DNA of 64,000 bases, taken from positions 186,001 to 250,000 of the forward strand of contig NZ_JAFBCB010000001.1 of NCBI RefSeq assembly GCF_016907455.1, given 5' to 3'. Source of the stretch: Brachybacterium muris. Lineage in GTDB: Bacteria; Actinomycetota; Actinomycetes; Actinomycetales; Dermabacteraceae. Position 1 is the stretch's first letter; each line of letters begins with the position of its first letter. The notes beneath the pieces are model-generated. The model saw nothing but the letters and a program-made list of their open reading frames with translations. It was not told the origin of the DNA and did no database searches. Positions 1 to 9,278 of this stretch are shown here, piece after piece. Both the position numbers and the translations under genes were made by a program.

Positions 1-735
1 CGGGAGCACCGCCGCCGAGTAATGCGCTGCCATCTCGCGATACGCATCGTTCAGGACGATCTCGCCCTCGCGGGGGTGCTTCACCACACCGGTCTTGAGG
101 TTGTCCGGAACGATCCTCGGGACCGTCCCGCCCAGCGCCTCGAACATCGCTACGTGCGCTCGCAGCCAGGACTCCTGGCGCATATCCAGCGCCGGGAAGC
201 AGAACGCGTAACGAGAAAAAGGCAGGCAGGCAACGAACAAGAACACCTTCGAGACCTCGCCGGTGACCGGATCGGCCAGCTCCATCGTGGGGCCGGACCA
301 GTCGACCTCCACGCTCTGGCCGGCCTTGTGACCGACTCTCGAAGCGGCACCGGTGACCATGACGTGGTGCTGGTAGGTGCGGCAAAACCGGTCATACCCC
401 ATCGCCGGATCCCCAGCCGCCGTGGTCGCGTCGAAGTACTCGCCGTGCAACAGCTTCAGCGTCACGCCGACCCTGGCCATCTCTCGATGGACCTGTTCCC
501 AGTCCGGCTGTGCGAACACGCTCTCGTGCTCGCCCCGGCCCGGGAACAACCGGGCATACACCTGCTCATCGGCGACGTCCGCGATATCGCCCCACCCGAT
601 CCCTGCAGCGTCAGCGGCCTCGAACACCGCCCTCACGGACTTGCGGGACATGCCCTGCGAGGACGAAATCGCTCGCCCCGACAGACCTTCTGCGCGCAGC
701 TGGAGCACCAGCTTCGCCCTGATCTTCCGTACCAT
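1..735 (-). CDS. istA: IS21-family transposase IstA, 3' part missing at window edge
   Basis: This is the N-terminal 245 residues of an IstA transposase, which catalyses IS21-type cut-and-paste together with the IstB ATPase. The visible part has the N-terminal helix-turn-helix (about residues 18-40) and two of the three catalytic acids, D145 (in VDWSG) and D211 (in PDNLK). The third, E258 in the full copy, lies off the window. The start is ATG at 735, preceded by AAGGAG. Sequence is the same as the complete istA at 44442-46004, so this is a recent duplicate and not a decayed relic, at least over what is visible. Confidence 0.92.
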   Translation of the reverse strand, partial: MVRKIRAKLVLQLRAEGLSGRAISSSQGMSRKSVRAVFEAADAAGIGWGDIADVADEQVYARLFPGRGEHESVFAQPDWEQVHREMARVGVTLKLLHGEYFDATTAAGDPAMGYDRFCRTYQHHVMVTGAASRVGHKAGQSVEVDWSGPTMELADPVTGEVSKVFLFVACLPFSRYAFCFPALDMRQESWLRAHVAMFEALGGTVPRIVPDNLKTGVVKHPREGEIVLNDAYREMAAHYSAAVLP

Positions 736-743
736 TCCAGATT

Positions 744-784
744 GCTCCTTCCGCCGCGTGCCCTATACACACGGCGGAAGGAGC
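744..784 (-). promoter_or_regulatory. Hairpin sequestering the istA ribosome binding site
   Basis: Arms 744-756 and 772-784 are perfect 13-bp inverted repeats with a 15-nt loop. In the istA mRNA the distal arm (772-784) comes first and acts as an anti-Shine-Dalgarno for the second arm, which contains the AAGGAG ahead of the ATG at 735. Transcripts entering from outside would fold and mask the site. Transcripts starting inside the loop would not. The same structure lies at 46013-46053 in the second copy. Confidence 0.7.
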
Positions 785-955
785 GTAGACAGAGCGGCCC
801 CAACGACACCACTGGTGGTCCCGAACGACGCCACCGCTACGGCAGCGACGTGGCACCCGAACCCTCGATCAGCGGACCCCAGCGAGGCGAATATTCAGAA
901 AGGACGTTCACGTGTGCGAGCGGGGGCCGGTAGACGGGAGAGCCGGCAAGGGTGC

Positions 956-2137
956 TCAGTAGGCGTAGGCCTCGAATGCGGCCCGCACCCTGTCGCAGAC
1001 AGTGGCGTCCGCGGTTCCCGAGATTCCTGCCGGGCCCGCGGCGCCAGGGGTACTCGCGGGGCCGGAGGTGCCGGCCAGCAGCACCTGCAGCAGCAGCCGG
1101 GCCTTCTGAGGCGGCAGGGCGCCTGCCATCACCGCACCGTTGGCGATCAGGTCGACCTCGGAACCGGGGTAGTCGTAGTGCCGGGTGGAGGTGCCGCCGG
1201 TGGCCACACGGGTCGCCACCACCACGGGCACCCCCGAGCCCACCAGCGCCCGCACCCGCGGCACAGCCGAGGCGGAGACGTGCCCCATGCCTGCCCCGGC
1301 GATCACCAGGCCATCGATCGCGTCCGGCGCCAGGGCATCCAGCATCGCCAGGTCCTCCCCGATGCCGCTCATCACCACGGGCACTCGCGGCAGGTGCTCC
1401 GGCAGCTCGCCGCCGATCAGGGCGGTGCGCTCCAGCGGCTGGTACAACAGGCGCAGGTCCTCCTCGTCCACCAGTGCCATCGGCCCCGACGGCTCGGAGG
1501 CGAAGGCGTCCACCGAGCGGGAGGAGGTCTTGGTGACCCGGTCGGCCAGGTGCACCAGCGCGTCGAACACCCCCAGCACCCCCAGCCCGCGGGCCGACGG
1601 GGCCGCCGCCGTCCGCACCGCGTCTCGCAGGTTCGCCGGACCGTCGGCGCCGGGGGCGTTCGCCGGGCGCATCGCCCCGGTGAGCACCAGTGGCGCCTCC
1701 CGGTCCCAGTAGCGGTTCAGCAAGAAGGCCGACTCCTCCAGGGTGTCGGTGCCGTGGGTGAGCACCACCCCGGCGGCGCCGTCGTCGACCGCACGACGAG
1801 CCAGTTCGAGCACGTCCCGCAGATGGGCGGCGGTCACCGAGGGAGATCCGACGTTGGCCACCTCGGTGTGGGTGACTGCCACCCCGTCGATCAGGGTGCG
1901 CGAGAGGTCGGCGCCGATGGAGGCGTCCGGGGTGGCGCGCAGGCCGGTGAGGTCCTGGGTCATGAAGATGGTCCCACCCAGGGACAGCATCGCCACCCTG
2001 GCGCGGGGCGCTGCCGGGACCGTGATGCCGTCCTGCTCGCCCGCCGCTGATGCCTGACCTGGAGCGGCGGTCCCGGTGGCCGCGAGCTCGCTCGCCGGAT
2101 CGGTCGGGGTGGCCTGGTCCGGCTGCTGGGTGGTCAC
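956..2137 (-). CDS. L-asparaginase family protein
   Basis: A 393-residue enzyme of the asparaginase/glutaminase superfamily, expected to hydrolyse L-asparagine to aspartate and ammonia in the cytoplasm. The catalytic signatures are present: SLGGTI with nucleophile T56, and THGTDTLEE at 127-135 carrying the second Thr-Asp pair. The first 45 residues are Ala/Pro/Thr-rich, look disordered and precede the usual start of the fold; no signal peptide is evident. The ATG at 2137 overlaps the stop of the upstream methyltransferase-SRPBCC gene as ATGA, so the two are co-translated. It is the last gene of this minus-strand operon, and the IS21 copy sits about 60 bp beyond its stop codon. Confidence 0.9.
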   Translation of the reverse strand: MTTQQPDQATPTDPASELAATGTAAPGQASAAGEQDGITVPAAPRARVAMLSLGGTIFMTQDLTGLRATPDASIGADLSRTLIDGVAVTHTEVANVGSPSVTAAHLRDVLELARRAVDDGAAGVVLTHGTDTLEESAFLLNRYWDREAPLVLTGAMRPANAPGADGPANLRDAVRTAAAPSARGLGVLGVFDALVHLADRVTKTSSRSVDAFASEPSGPMALVDEEDLRLLYQPLERTALIGGELPEHLPRVPVVMSGIGEDLAMLDALAPDAIDGLVIAGAGMGHVSASAVPRVRALVGSGVPVVVATRVATGGTSTRHYDYPGSEVDLIANGAVMAGALPPQKARLLLQVLLAGTSGPASTPGAAGPAGISGTADATVCDRVRAAFEAYAY

Positions 2138-4233
2138 TCGCGGCTCCCCTCGGGGCCGGTCGAGATCCTGTCGGTCGAGATCCTGTCGGTCGAGATCCCG
2201 TCGGAGGCCGGCGAGGGGTCGTCGCCTACCGCGGGGGCGCCGGGGTCCTCACCGCGGTAGAACGCAGCGGTGCGGGCAGCGACCTCGTGGGCGTGCTGCG
2301 GATCGGCGCCGGCGGCCAGGTGCGCCTGCTGCCACAGCTCACTGGTGGCGGTGACGAACTCGCGGCCCTCCGTGCTGGTCTCGAACCCGGCCATCTCGGT
2401 GGTCCAGGCGGTCGCGGGCTGCTGCAGGTGGCGGGCCAGACCCAGCAGGGCCCCGTCCCAGCCGCAGCCGGTGGCGGCCGGGCCGAAGGTGTCCCACTGC
2501 TCATCGGCCGGCACCAGGTGGCGCAGCTCGAAACGAGAACCGGTGCCGTCGGCCGACGGTGCGATGCGCAGCTCGAGCCGGCTGGCAGAGCCCTCGCCTC
2601 CCCAGCCCAGGGCGATCAGCTCGGGCTGCACGACGCGGAGCACGGGGCCGGAGGTGCCCATCATCGGGATGCTGTACTCGCCGCCCTCACGGAGCTCACC
2701 GGTGACCTCACCGAAGTACAGGGCGATGCGGGCGGGGTCGGTGAGGGCGGCCCATACATCCTCGGGCGAGGCCGTGACGTCCTGGGCGAGGGAGACGACC
2801 CAGCCGCCGTCGGTCGCGGTGCCGGGCCCGGGGGCGGCGTCGGGGGTGGCGCCGGCCCCGGTGATCCGGTCACTGCGCTCGACTTTGCGAGTGACGTCCG
2901 TGAGCTGCGAATCGGGGGTGGCGAGCATCGGGGCCTCCATCGGGGTCTGCTGCGCAGGGAGCGGGTGGGTGCGGCGCAGGTGCACGATCACCTCAGCATG
3001 CTCGGTGTGCGGGAACATGTCCACGTAACGAGCGGCCACGATCCGCAGTGAGGGCATGGCGGCCAGGTCGGTGGCGAGGGTGGCCGGGTTGCAGCTGGAG
3101 TACACCACCTCCGGTACGGGTGAGGTCTCCAGCCAGTCGGCCAGGTCAGCGCCGATGCCGCGCCGCGGCGGGTTCACGATCGCCACGTCCGGGCTGGTGA
3201 CCACGGGAGCACCGGCGGGTGATCCCGAGACGGATGCCGCGGAGCCGCCGGTGGCCCGGGCGCCCTCGGGCGTGTTCTGCCGGCGGGCCCAGGCGGTGGC
3301 GTCCTCGGCCAGGAAGCGCACGTCCAGGCCCTCGGCCGCGGCGGCTTCTCTAGCTCCCTCGATGGCCTGCGCGGAAGACTCCACCCCGGTGACCTGCGCC
3401 GTGGGCAGTGCCTTGGCCACGTGCAGCGCGAAGCCGCCCAGCCCGCAGTACAGGTCCCACACCGTGGTCGGTGAGCTGCCTGCGATCCAGGCTGCGGCCT
3501 GCCGGTACAGCTGCCCGGCCACCTCGGTGTTGGTCTGCAGGAACGACTGCGCCCGCGCCTGCAACGTCATCTCCCCGGTGCGCACCGCGATCGTGGGGGA
3601 GCCGGCCAGGGGGATCTCCACCTCGCCCTCCACAGCCGTGGTGTGCGCCGGGTGGATGTTCGCGCTCACGCCCACGACCGAGGGGTGGGCCTCCAGCAGG
3701 CGGGGAAGGTGCTCCCGGATCCGGGGGAGCGCCTTCTCACTGCGCAGTACCAGGCGCACCAGGTGGTCGCCGTCCGGGGACGCTGTGATCAGCACGTTCT
3801 TGATCTCTCCGCGGCGGCGGGCCACGTCGTACGGAGGCACCTGCGCCCGACGGATCAGGATGCGCACCCCCTCCAGCACCGCCTCCACCCCCGGCGGGTA
3901 CAGCGGGCAGTCCGAGAGGTCGGCGGTGTTGGGCTGCCCCGGCAGGCCCAGCACGGGAGCGGCGGCAGTGCCGGCCACGGCCATCTTCCCGCGGGAGCGG
4001 AACCCTGCCTCCGGGCCCACGACCGGTTCGAGCCAGACCCCGGAGCCGCCGGATGCGTTCATATCGGCGTGAGCGGCATGCTCGGCCGGCTCATCGGCGG
4101 GATCGACGGTCGTGACGTAGGGCGCCAGCAGTTCCTGCACCCGCGCCTGCCCGTCGGCGAGCTGCTGCTGGCGAGGGATCGCCAGCAGGGTGCACGAACG
4201 GCATTCGCCGGCGTCGAAGTGATGGCACTGCAC
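2134..4233 (-). CDS. RlmC/RumA-type uracil-C5 methyltransferase fused to SRPBCC (AHSA1-like) domain
   Basis: A 699-residue protein. Residues 1-425 look like a 23S rRNA (uracil-5-)-methyltransferase: an iron-sulfur cysteine set C3, C11, C14 and C109, the SAM motif DLYCGLGGFAL at 260-270, NPPRRG at 354-359, catalytic cysteine C381 in SSCNPATL and the base motif HTEHAEVIVHL near 409. This part resembles RlmC, which methylates 23S rRNA. Residues about 445-640 form an SRPBCC/AHSA1-like domain of the type usually encoded alone. There is no stop or frame change between them, so this is a true translational fusion. The tail carries a 15-bp tandem repeat giving a repeated ISTDR. It lies upstream of, and overlaps by ATGA, the asparaginase gene. 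The rRNA target and the role of the second domain are inferred only. Confidence 0.85.
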   Translation of the reverse strand: MQCHHFDAGECRSCTLLAIPRQQQLADGQARVQELLAPYVTTVDPADEPAEHAAHADMNASGGSGVWLEPVVGPEAGFRSRGKMAVAGTAAAPVLGLPGQPNTADLSDCPLYPPGVEAVLEGVRILIRRAQVPPYDVARRRGEIKNVLITASPDGDHLVRLVLRSEKALPRIREHLPRLLEAHPSVVGVSANIHPAHTTAVEGEVEIPLAGSPTIAVRTGEMTLQARAQSFLQTNTEVAGQLYRQAAAWIAGSSPTTVWDLYCGLGGFALHVAKALPTAQVTGVESSAQAIEGAREAAAAEGLDVRFLAEDATAWARRQNTPEGARATGGSAASVSGSPAGAPVVTSPDVAIVNPPRRGIGADLADWLETSPVPEVVYSSCNPATLATDLAAMPSLRIVAARYVDMFPHTEHAEVIVHLRRTHPLPAQQTPMEAPMLATPDSQLTDVTRKVERSDRITGAGATPDAAPGPGTATDGGWVVSLAQDVTASPEDVWAALTDPARIALYFGEVTGELREGGEYSIPMMGTSGPVLRVVQPELIALGWGGEGSASRLELRIAPSADGTGSRFELRHLVPADEQWDTFGPAATGCGWDGALLGLARHLQQPATAWTTEMAGFETSTEGREFVTATSELWQQAHLAAGADPQHAHEVAARTAAFYRGEDPGAPAVGDDPSPASDGISTDRISTDRISTGPEGSRE

Positions 4234-4303
4234 GGCACAGAGTCTACGGAGCCTCTACTTTCGTAGGTCCATGCTGAGCGGTGCCCTGCGGGATGCTTTG
4301 TCC

Positions 4304-4942
4304 ATGAGCACTCCTCTGAGCATCCCCGCCGAGACGTTCCTGCTGCTGACCGGTGACACCGGCCGGCAGAAGCACACCCAGTTCCGCAAGTACGTGATCG
4401 CCGGCGCCGCCCTCATCGAACTGGCGCTGCGCGAGCGGATCACCATGAGCGAGGAGAAGAACCCGCGCATCACCCTCACCGATCCCACCCCCACCGGCGA
4501 CCCGGTCCTGGACCAGGCGCTCACGGCGGTGGACGAGAGGGACGGCAAGAAGCTGGGCGGCACCCTGAGCTCCCGTGCCATGGACCTCACCGAGGCCCTC
4601 GGCGAGCAGCTCGCCGAGGCGGGTGTGCTGGAGCGGAAGAAGGGCCTGCTGGGCACCACCTGGCCGGTCGTGGACCACGGTCCCGAGAACGCCGTGCGCG
4701 ATCGCCTGTCCGACGTCCTCGACGGCAGCGGCAGCCCCAGCCAGCAGGACGTGGTGCTGCTAGCGCTGATCAAGGCTGCCCGCGCCGGCTACGTAGTGAT
4801 CAAGGACGACGTCCCCGAGATGCGGCGCGGCGAGGTGCTCAAGCGGATCGACGAGCTGAGCGAGAACTCCCCGCACTGGCCGGTCACCCGTGCGGTGACC
4901 CGCAAGATCGACTCGATGCACGCCGCGATCGCCGCCGGCTGA
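4304..4942 (+). CDS. GPP34 (GOLPH3-like) family protein
   Basis: A 212-residue protein starting at the ATG at 4304; an in-frame ATG at 4271 would add 11 residues. It matches the GOLPH3/VPS74-like family: an N-terminal pattern of E-x-FLLLT-x-D-x-GR, then an AGAAL-x-ELAL-x-RI segment, and a helical C-terminal half. Eukaryotic members bind phosphatidylinositol 4-phosphate at membranes. Bacterial members are common in Actinomycetota and have no settled function, so none is assigned. It is a single gene, divergent from the methyltransferase-SRPBCC gene and convergent with hrpB, whose stop lies 14 bp away. Confidence 0.82.
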   Translation: MSTPLSIPAETFLLLTGDTGRQKHTQFRKYVIAGAALIELALRERITMSEEKNPRITLTDPTPTGDPVLDQALTAVDERDGKKLGGTLSSRAMDLTEALGEQLAEAGVLERKKGLLGTTWPVVDHGPENAVRDRLSDVLDGSGSPSQQDVVLLALIKAARAGYVVIKDDVPEMRRGEVLKRIDELSENSPHWPVTRAVTRKIDSMHAAIAAG

Positions 4943-4955
4943 GGCTCGCCAGCTC

Positions 4956-7727
4956 TCAGGGGCGCCGCTGCTGCGCCCGGGTGGTGCGGGCCGTGGCCTG
5001 CGCCCTCCACGGGTCCTCCGGCCACGGGTGCTTGGGGTAGCGCCCGCGCATCTCCTTGCGCACCTCCCGGTAGGGGCCGTCCCAGAAGGACCGCAGGTCA
5101 TCAGTGACCGCGAGCGGCCGACGGGCCGGCGACAGCAGGTGGAACAGCACCGGGACGCGGCCACCTGCCAGGCGAGGGGTGTCGGCCAGGCCGAACAGCT
5201 CCTGCAGCTTCACCGCCACCACCGGACGGCCCTGCTCCGCACCCGGTTCGGGATAGTCGATGCGGGCGGTGGAACCGGACGGCACTGCCAGGCGCTCCGG
5301 GGCCAGCTCGTCCAGGCGGGAGGCCTCCGGCCAGGGAAGCAGCGAGCGCAGGGCACTGACCAGGTCGATCCGCTCCAGCTTCCCGTGAGCGGCAGGCAGG
5401 TGCGGGGCCAGCCACTGCTCGAGCCCCTCCAGCAGGGTCGCCTCGTCCATCGCGGGCCACGGTTCACCCAGTTCCCGGTGCAGCAGCCCCAGCCGGTTCC
5501 GCAGCCCGGTCGCGGCAGGGTTCCACGGCAGAACGGCAAGGCCCTGGTCCCGTACATGCTCCAGCAGGGCCGGGGCAGCGTCCTCCGGGCGCGGTTTCAC
5601 GGGAGTGCTGGCCAGGACGATCGCCCCCAGTCGGCGCTCCTCACGCACCCGCACGGCACCGCTCTCCATCCGAGCGTGACGCTCCTTGGCCACCAGTGCC
5701 GCACCGAGCTCCAGGGCAGCGGCCTCGCTGAGCGGGGCGGCTGCGCGGATCACCGCGCCGGTGCCGTCGGCCGCACGTCCCTGCACCCGCTGCACCTCCC
5801 ACACCGCCAGCCACTCGTGGCCCAGCAGGCTGCTGCCCTCGGGCAGGGCCGCGCGGGTCCCGGAAGCCAGGAGGTAGGAGCGGGAGCCACCACCGGAACC
5901 GCCCTGAGCACCAGTGCGCGTGGTGGCGTCGACGCGACGGGCGATCCACTCGGGGCGCCCCAGGGCCAGCACCGCGCCCACGCGATCTGCCTGGTCGACG
6001 CTGGTGGCCGGGAAGCTGGTGGCAGAGGAATTGCTGGTAGGGGAGGAGCCACGGGCCTCCTGAGCGATGCGCGTGAGCCGATCGGCCTCCCGCCGCCACC
6101 TCCGTGCGCCGTCGCCCCTGCCGACAGTGCGCTCCTGGCCTCCGCCACCGCCCCCGCCACCGGAGCGCAGCTCTCGCAACAGTCGTGGGAGGTCGGCGCC
6201 GGTGGGCCGGTGGTCGTCCGAGATCGCCGCCACCACCTCCGCGGCGAACCGGGCAGGATCCGGGGCCGATGATGTGCGCTCGGAGCCCTCACCGCCTGTG
6301 CCGAGCCGGAGACGGGCACCGTCCACCAGGGCGCGCGCCTCCCGCACCCCGATCGGCAGGCGCGACACCCGCTGCCCGGTGGGTGTGGGCCGGCCCTCGG
6401 TATCGACCAGGCCCAGGGACTGCAGGGTGCTCTCCGCCTGGGCGATCTCGCGGGCCGGGGGCGGGGTGAGCAGGGACAGGCCCTCGCCGCGAGGAGTGCC
6501 CCAGCAGGCCAGCAGCAGCGCGGCATCGGTGAGGTCGGTGGCGGTGATCTCGGCGGGGGATTGGGCCGGCATGCGAGCCCAGTCGGCCTCCGCGTAGAGC
6601 CGTACCGCCCGGCCTGGGCCCAGACGCGCGGCCCGCCCGGCCCGCTGCTGGGCCGACGCCTGCGAGGCGCTCACCGTGACCAGGCCCGTCATGTCCCGTT
6701 CGCGGTCCCGGCGCACCTCTCGGGACAGGCCGGCATCGATCACCAGGTGCACCCCGGGCACGGTCAACGAGCTCTCCGCCACCGCCGTCGACACCACGAT
6801 CCGGGCCCGGTCCCCGGGCCTGCGACCTGAGGTGGCGCGGTCCTGCACGCGGGAGGGGAGCCGCCCGTGCAGCGGCAGCACATCCACACCGTCCACCAGG
6901 CCCTGCAGGCGGGCCACCACCTCGTCCACCTCCCGGGCGCCCGGCAGGAACACCAGCGCATCCGTATCGGCCCCGGCCGTGCGCTGCGCTGCCGCCGCCG
7001 TGCGGGCCACGTGATCGAGGAACTCCCCTGTCACGCCCCGCGCATCCAGGCGGGCAGTCGGTGCCGGCGCGTAGTCGATCGCGAGCGGATGCAGGATCCC
7101 GGGCACCTCCACCACCGGTGCCCCACCCAGCAGCGTCGCCACGGCCTGGGCGTCCACCGTGGCCGACATCGCCGCGACCAGCAGGTCCTCCCGCAGCTGT
7201 CGCACCTCGGCCAGCATGCCCAGCAGCAGGTCCGTGTCCAGGGAGCGCTCATGCACCTCGTCCAGCACCACCGCGGAGACCCCGGTCAGCTCCGGATCCG
7301 CCAGCAGCCGCCGCAGCAGCACGCCCGGGGTGAGCATCTCGATGCGGGTATGGTCCGACACCTTCCGCTCCCCGCGCACCGTGAACCCCACCGGCCCGCC
7401 CACGGAGGAGCCGTCCAGGGCCGCGATCCGACGGGCCGCCGCGCGCACCGCGATGCGGCGCGGCTGGGTGACCAGGGCGAGGCCCGGCTGCCTGCTGTCG
7501 GCAGTGGGGCGGGGCCGCGTGTCGCCGGTGGTGGTGCCCAGGGCGTCCGCGGCGGTCGCCTCGGCCACCAGTGGTGGCACCAGGGTCGTCTTGCCGGTGC
7601 CGGGCGGTGCCGTCACCACCATCGCGCCCTGGCGTGCCGCCGCCTGGATCTCCTCGCGGTGCGCGGCGACCGGGAGGCCGGCACCGATGGTGTCGAGGTC
7701 GAAGCGGTGTGCGGCGGGGCGCTGCAC
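4956..7727 (-). CDS. hrpB: ATP-dependent RNA helicase HrpB
   Basis: A 923-residue DExH-box helicase of the HrpB family. It has Walker A PPGTGKTT at 41-48, the DEVH box at 156-159, a SAT motif shortly after, conserved C-terminal helicase motifs (QRAGRAARLGPG), a helicase-associated domain and the HrpB-specific C-terminal region. A run of eight glycines near residue 540 is an unusual low-complexity insertion in an otherwise canonical enzyme. HrpB proteins are predicted RNA helicases whose substrate is not well defined. The start codon lies 2 bp downstream of the stop of the lipoprotein gene at 7730, so the two form an operon. Confidence 0.92.
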   Translation of the reverse strand: MQRPAAHRFDLDTIGAGLPVAAHREEIQAAARQGAMVVTAPPGTGKTTLVPPLVAEATAADALGTTTGDTRPRPTADSRQPGLALVTQPRRIAVRAAARRIAALDGSSVGGPVGFTVRGERKVSDHTRIEMLTPGVLLRRLLADPELTGVSAVVLDEVHERSLDTDLLLGMLAEVRQLREDLLVAAMSATVDAQAVATLLGGAPVVEVPGILHPLAIDYAPAPTARLDARGVTGEFLDHVARTAAAAQRTAGADTDALVFLPGAREVDEVVARLQGLVDGVDVLPLHGRLPSRVQDRATSGRRPGDRARIVVSTAVAESSLTVPGVHLVIDAGLSREVRRDRERDMTGLVTVSASQASAQQRAGRAARLGPGRAVRLYAEADWARMPAQSPAEITATDLTDAALLLACWGTPRGEGLSLLTPPPAREIAQAESTLQSLGLVDTEGRPTPTGQRVSRLPIGVREARALVDGARLRLGTGGEGSERTSSAPDPARFAAEVVAAISDDHRPTGADLPRLLRELRSGGGGGGGGQERTVGRGDGARRWRREADRLTRIAQEARGSSPTSNSSATSFPATSVDQADRVGAVLALGRPEWIARRVDATTRTGAQGGSGGGSRSYLLASGTRAALPEGSSLLGHEWLAVWEVQRVQGRAADGTGAVIRAAAPLSEAAALELGAALVAKERHARMESGAVRVREERRLGAIVLASTPVKPRPEDAAPALLEHVRDQGLAVLPWNPAATGLRNRLGLLHRELGEPWPAMDEATLLEGLEQWLAPHLPAAHGKLERIDLVSALRSLLPWPEASRLDELAPERLAVPSGSTARIDYPEPGAEQGRPVVAVKLQELFGLADTPRLAGGRVPVLFHLLSPARRPLAVTDDLRSFWDGPYREVRKEMRGRYPKHPWPEDPWRAQATARTTRAQQRRP

Positions 7728-7729
7728 GG

Positions 7730-8272
7730 TCAGTCGATCAGGTCGAACTCGACCTGGTCCTGGTCACCGCACACGCTGGTGAGGGAGATGGTCCACTGGT
7801 CCAGGCCGATGGTCTCCCCGATCCCGGCGGCCTCCACAGGGCGCGGTTCGGCGTCCCCCACGGCGACGGTGAGGTGGGCCTTCTCGCCCTCGATGCCGGC
7901 GAGCGCGATGGTGGCGCTCTCGCCGTTGCGCTCGGGCAGCGCAGGGTCAGCAGGGGAATCGGCCGTGACCAGGTGCGCGCCCTCGTTGGTGCAGGATGCT
8001 GGGGGCTCGAAGCCCTCCGGGGCTGGGGTCACGGCGATGGGGTCCATGGGCACCTCGGCAGCGCTCTGGCCGCCGCCGTCGGAGGGCTCCACCGTGTTGT
8101 CCGCGCCGCCGCCGCTGTCGGACGCCTCCGCGGTGGTGCTCGGTGCGGTCCCGGGCGCGGGCTCGTCGGTACCTCCGCAGCCGGCGGCCAGCAGCCCCAC
8201 GGCGAACACGGCGCCGGCCAGGCGCAGCGCGGTGGCGCGGGCGGGTCGCTGGGTGGGGAGGGTACGGGTCAC
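7730..8272 (-). CDS. Putative lipoprotein of unknown function
   Basis: A 180-residue protein starting at GTG 8272, with GGAAGG about 10 nt upstream. It has a lipoprotein signal peptide ending in a lipobox, LLAAGC, with lipidated cysteine C32, then a Gly/Ser/Thr-rich tether of about 50 residues. The rest is a roughly 110-residue extracytoplasmic domain with a Cys pair (in PASCTNEG and SVCGDQ) that could form a disulfide. No recognised family. It sits 2 bp upstream of hrpB and shares its transcript, though no functional link is obvious. Confidence 0.75.
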   Translation of the reverse strand: MTRTLPTQRPARATALRLAGAVFAVGLLAAGCGGTDEPAPGTAPSTTAEASDSGGGADNTVEPSDGGGQSAAEVPMDPIAVTPAPEGFEPPASCTNEGAHLVTADSPADPALPERNGESATIALAGIEGEKAHLTVAVGDAEPRPVEAAGIGETIGLDQWTISLTSVCGDQDQVEFDLID

Positions 8273-8352
8273 GGCGGGCCTTCCGTCGGCGTGGACAGCA
8301 TGCGCGCCTACGCTAGCGGAGTACCCCGTACGACGGACAGCGCCGTCGGCGA

Positions 8353-8431
8353 GATCAGACCCACCGCGCAGCAGACCCACCGCGCAGCAGACCCACCGCG
8401 CAGCAGACCCATCGCGCAGCAGACCCGTCGC
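8353..8431. repeat. 16-bp tandem repeat, five units
   Basis: Five near-identical copies of cagcagacccaccgcg (last units drift to ccatcgcg and ccgtcgcc). The array lies in the divergent intergenic region between the lipoprotein gene and the gene at 8451, ending 20 bp before the start codon of the latter. It is therefore within its probable leader and could vary in copy number. Confidence 0.9.
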
Positions 8432-8450
8432 CCAGGGGAAGGAGGAGCCG

Positions 8451-9278
8451 ATGCCGGATCGCCGTTCCGCCGCGACGCCGGCCGGGGCCGCGCCCACACC
8501 ACGCAAGCCCGTCGCGCAGAAGCCGGCCCCGCCCACCCCACGCGCGCTCGCCGGTCGTCCCACCCCCGCCTCGCGTGTGCGCCCCGTGGACTGGACCGCT
8601 GTCCCCGGCAGGAGGCCTGAGGTCGAGCCCCCGGCGGAGGCCGAGACCCCCTCGGCCCCGCTGCCCGGCCGGCGTACCCGTACCCGCCGCCGCACCATCG
8701 AGGTGCCCCGCCCGCTGCCGGCCCCGCCCCCGGAGGCCGTGCACACCCTGGACGCCGACGACGAACGGCCTCTGCCGCGGCCCCTGCGGATCCGTGAGGA
8801 GAACATCCGCACCGTGGGACCCGGCGCGGTGGACGCCGAACGGGTGGTGCACACCGTCGCCGACCCCGAGGACGCCTGGACGGCCGACGCCGGCACCAGC
8901 GACCACTTCCTGCGCGGGGACCTGGTGGTGCAGGTGCGCCGGGCCGACAACACCGTGATCGGGGTGTTCCCCACCCGGTATGTGCTCGCGGTGCGTCCGT
9001 CGGAGTACGAGCCCGCCCTGGACGTGGCCGAGAGCGCCGCTGGTCCCGGTGCCCGTGGTGGCCGCGGCACCCGCCATCCCACCTCGCGTCGCGAGCTGAT
9101 GGTGCGGATGCGGGCGGCAGGCTTCGTGATCGTCCCGGGCTCCACCCACTACCGAGTCTCCCATCCCGACCATCCGGGCCTGTTCGTGCCGCTGGCCTCC
9201 ACCCCGTCGGACCGCCGCTACACCCGCCATGCGGTCACGCAGATCCGCCGGGTGTTCGGCATCGACCTGCGGCGCTGA
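8451..9278 (+). CDS. Conserved hypothetical protein with HicA-like C-terminal fold
   Basis: A 275-residue protein starting at ATG 8451, preceded by a strong AAGGAGGAG. The first 100 residues are Pro/Ala/Arg-rich and probably disordered. A middle segment (about 120-190) includes VVHTVADPEDAW and HFLRGDLVVQVRRADN and looks like a compact beta-rich domain. The last 65 residues carry a G-x(5)-GS-x-HY-x(3)-HP pattern, reminiscent of the small dsRBD-like fold of HicA-type toxins. No antitoxin is encoded beside it, so a toxin role is not claimed. Confidence 0.65.
   Translation: MPDRRSAATPAGAAPTPRKPVAQKPAPPTPRALAGRPTPASRVRPVDWTAVPGRRPEVEPPAEAETPSAPLPGRRTRTRRRTIEVPRPLPAPPPEAVHTLDADDERPLPRPLRIREENIRTVGPGAVDAERVVHTVADPEDAWTADAGTSDHFLRGDLVVQVRRADNTVIGVFPTRYVLAVRPSEYEPALDVAESAAGPGARGGRGTRHPTSRRELMVRMRAAGFVIVPGSTHYRVSHPDHPGLFVPLASTPSDRRYTRHAVTQIRRVFGIDLRR

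Larger units (their letters stand above)
1..897 (-). mobile_element. IS21-family element, terminal part cut by the window edge
   Basis: This stretch is identical, as far as read, to 45270-46166 in the complete IS21-type element at 43586-46166. It holds the outer terminus (reading TGAATATTCG on the minus strand from 897), the istA leader and the first 245 codons of istA. The rest lies to the left of the window. The neighbouring bases after 897 (gaaaggac) differ from those at the other copy, which fixes the element boundary. Orientation is the same as that of the copy at 43.6-46.2 kb. Confidence 0.93.

Noticed and set aside
8451-9278. HicA-type toxin system
   Set aside because: Only a loose C-terminal pattern matches and there is no HicB-like partner.
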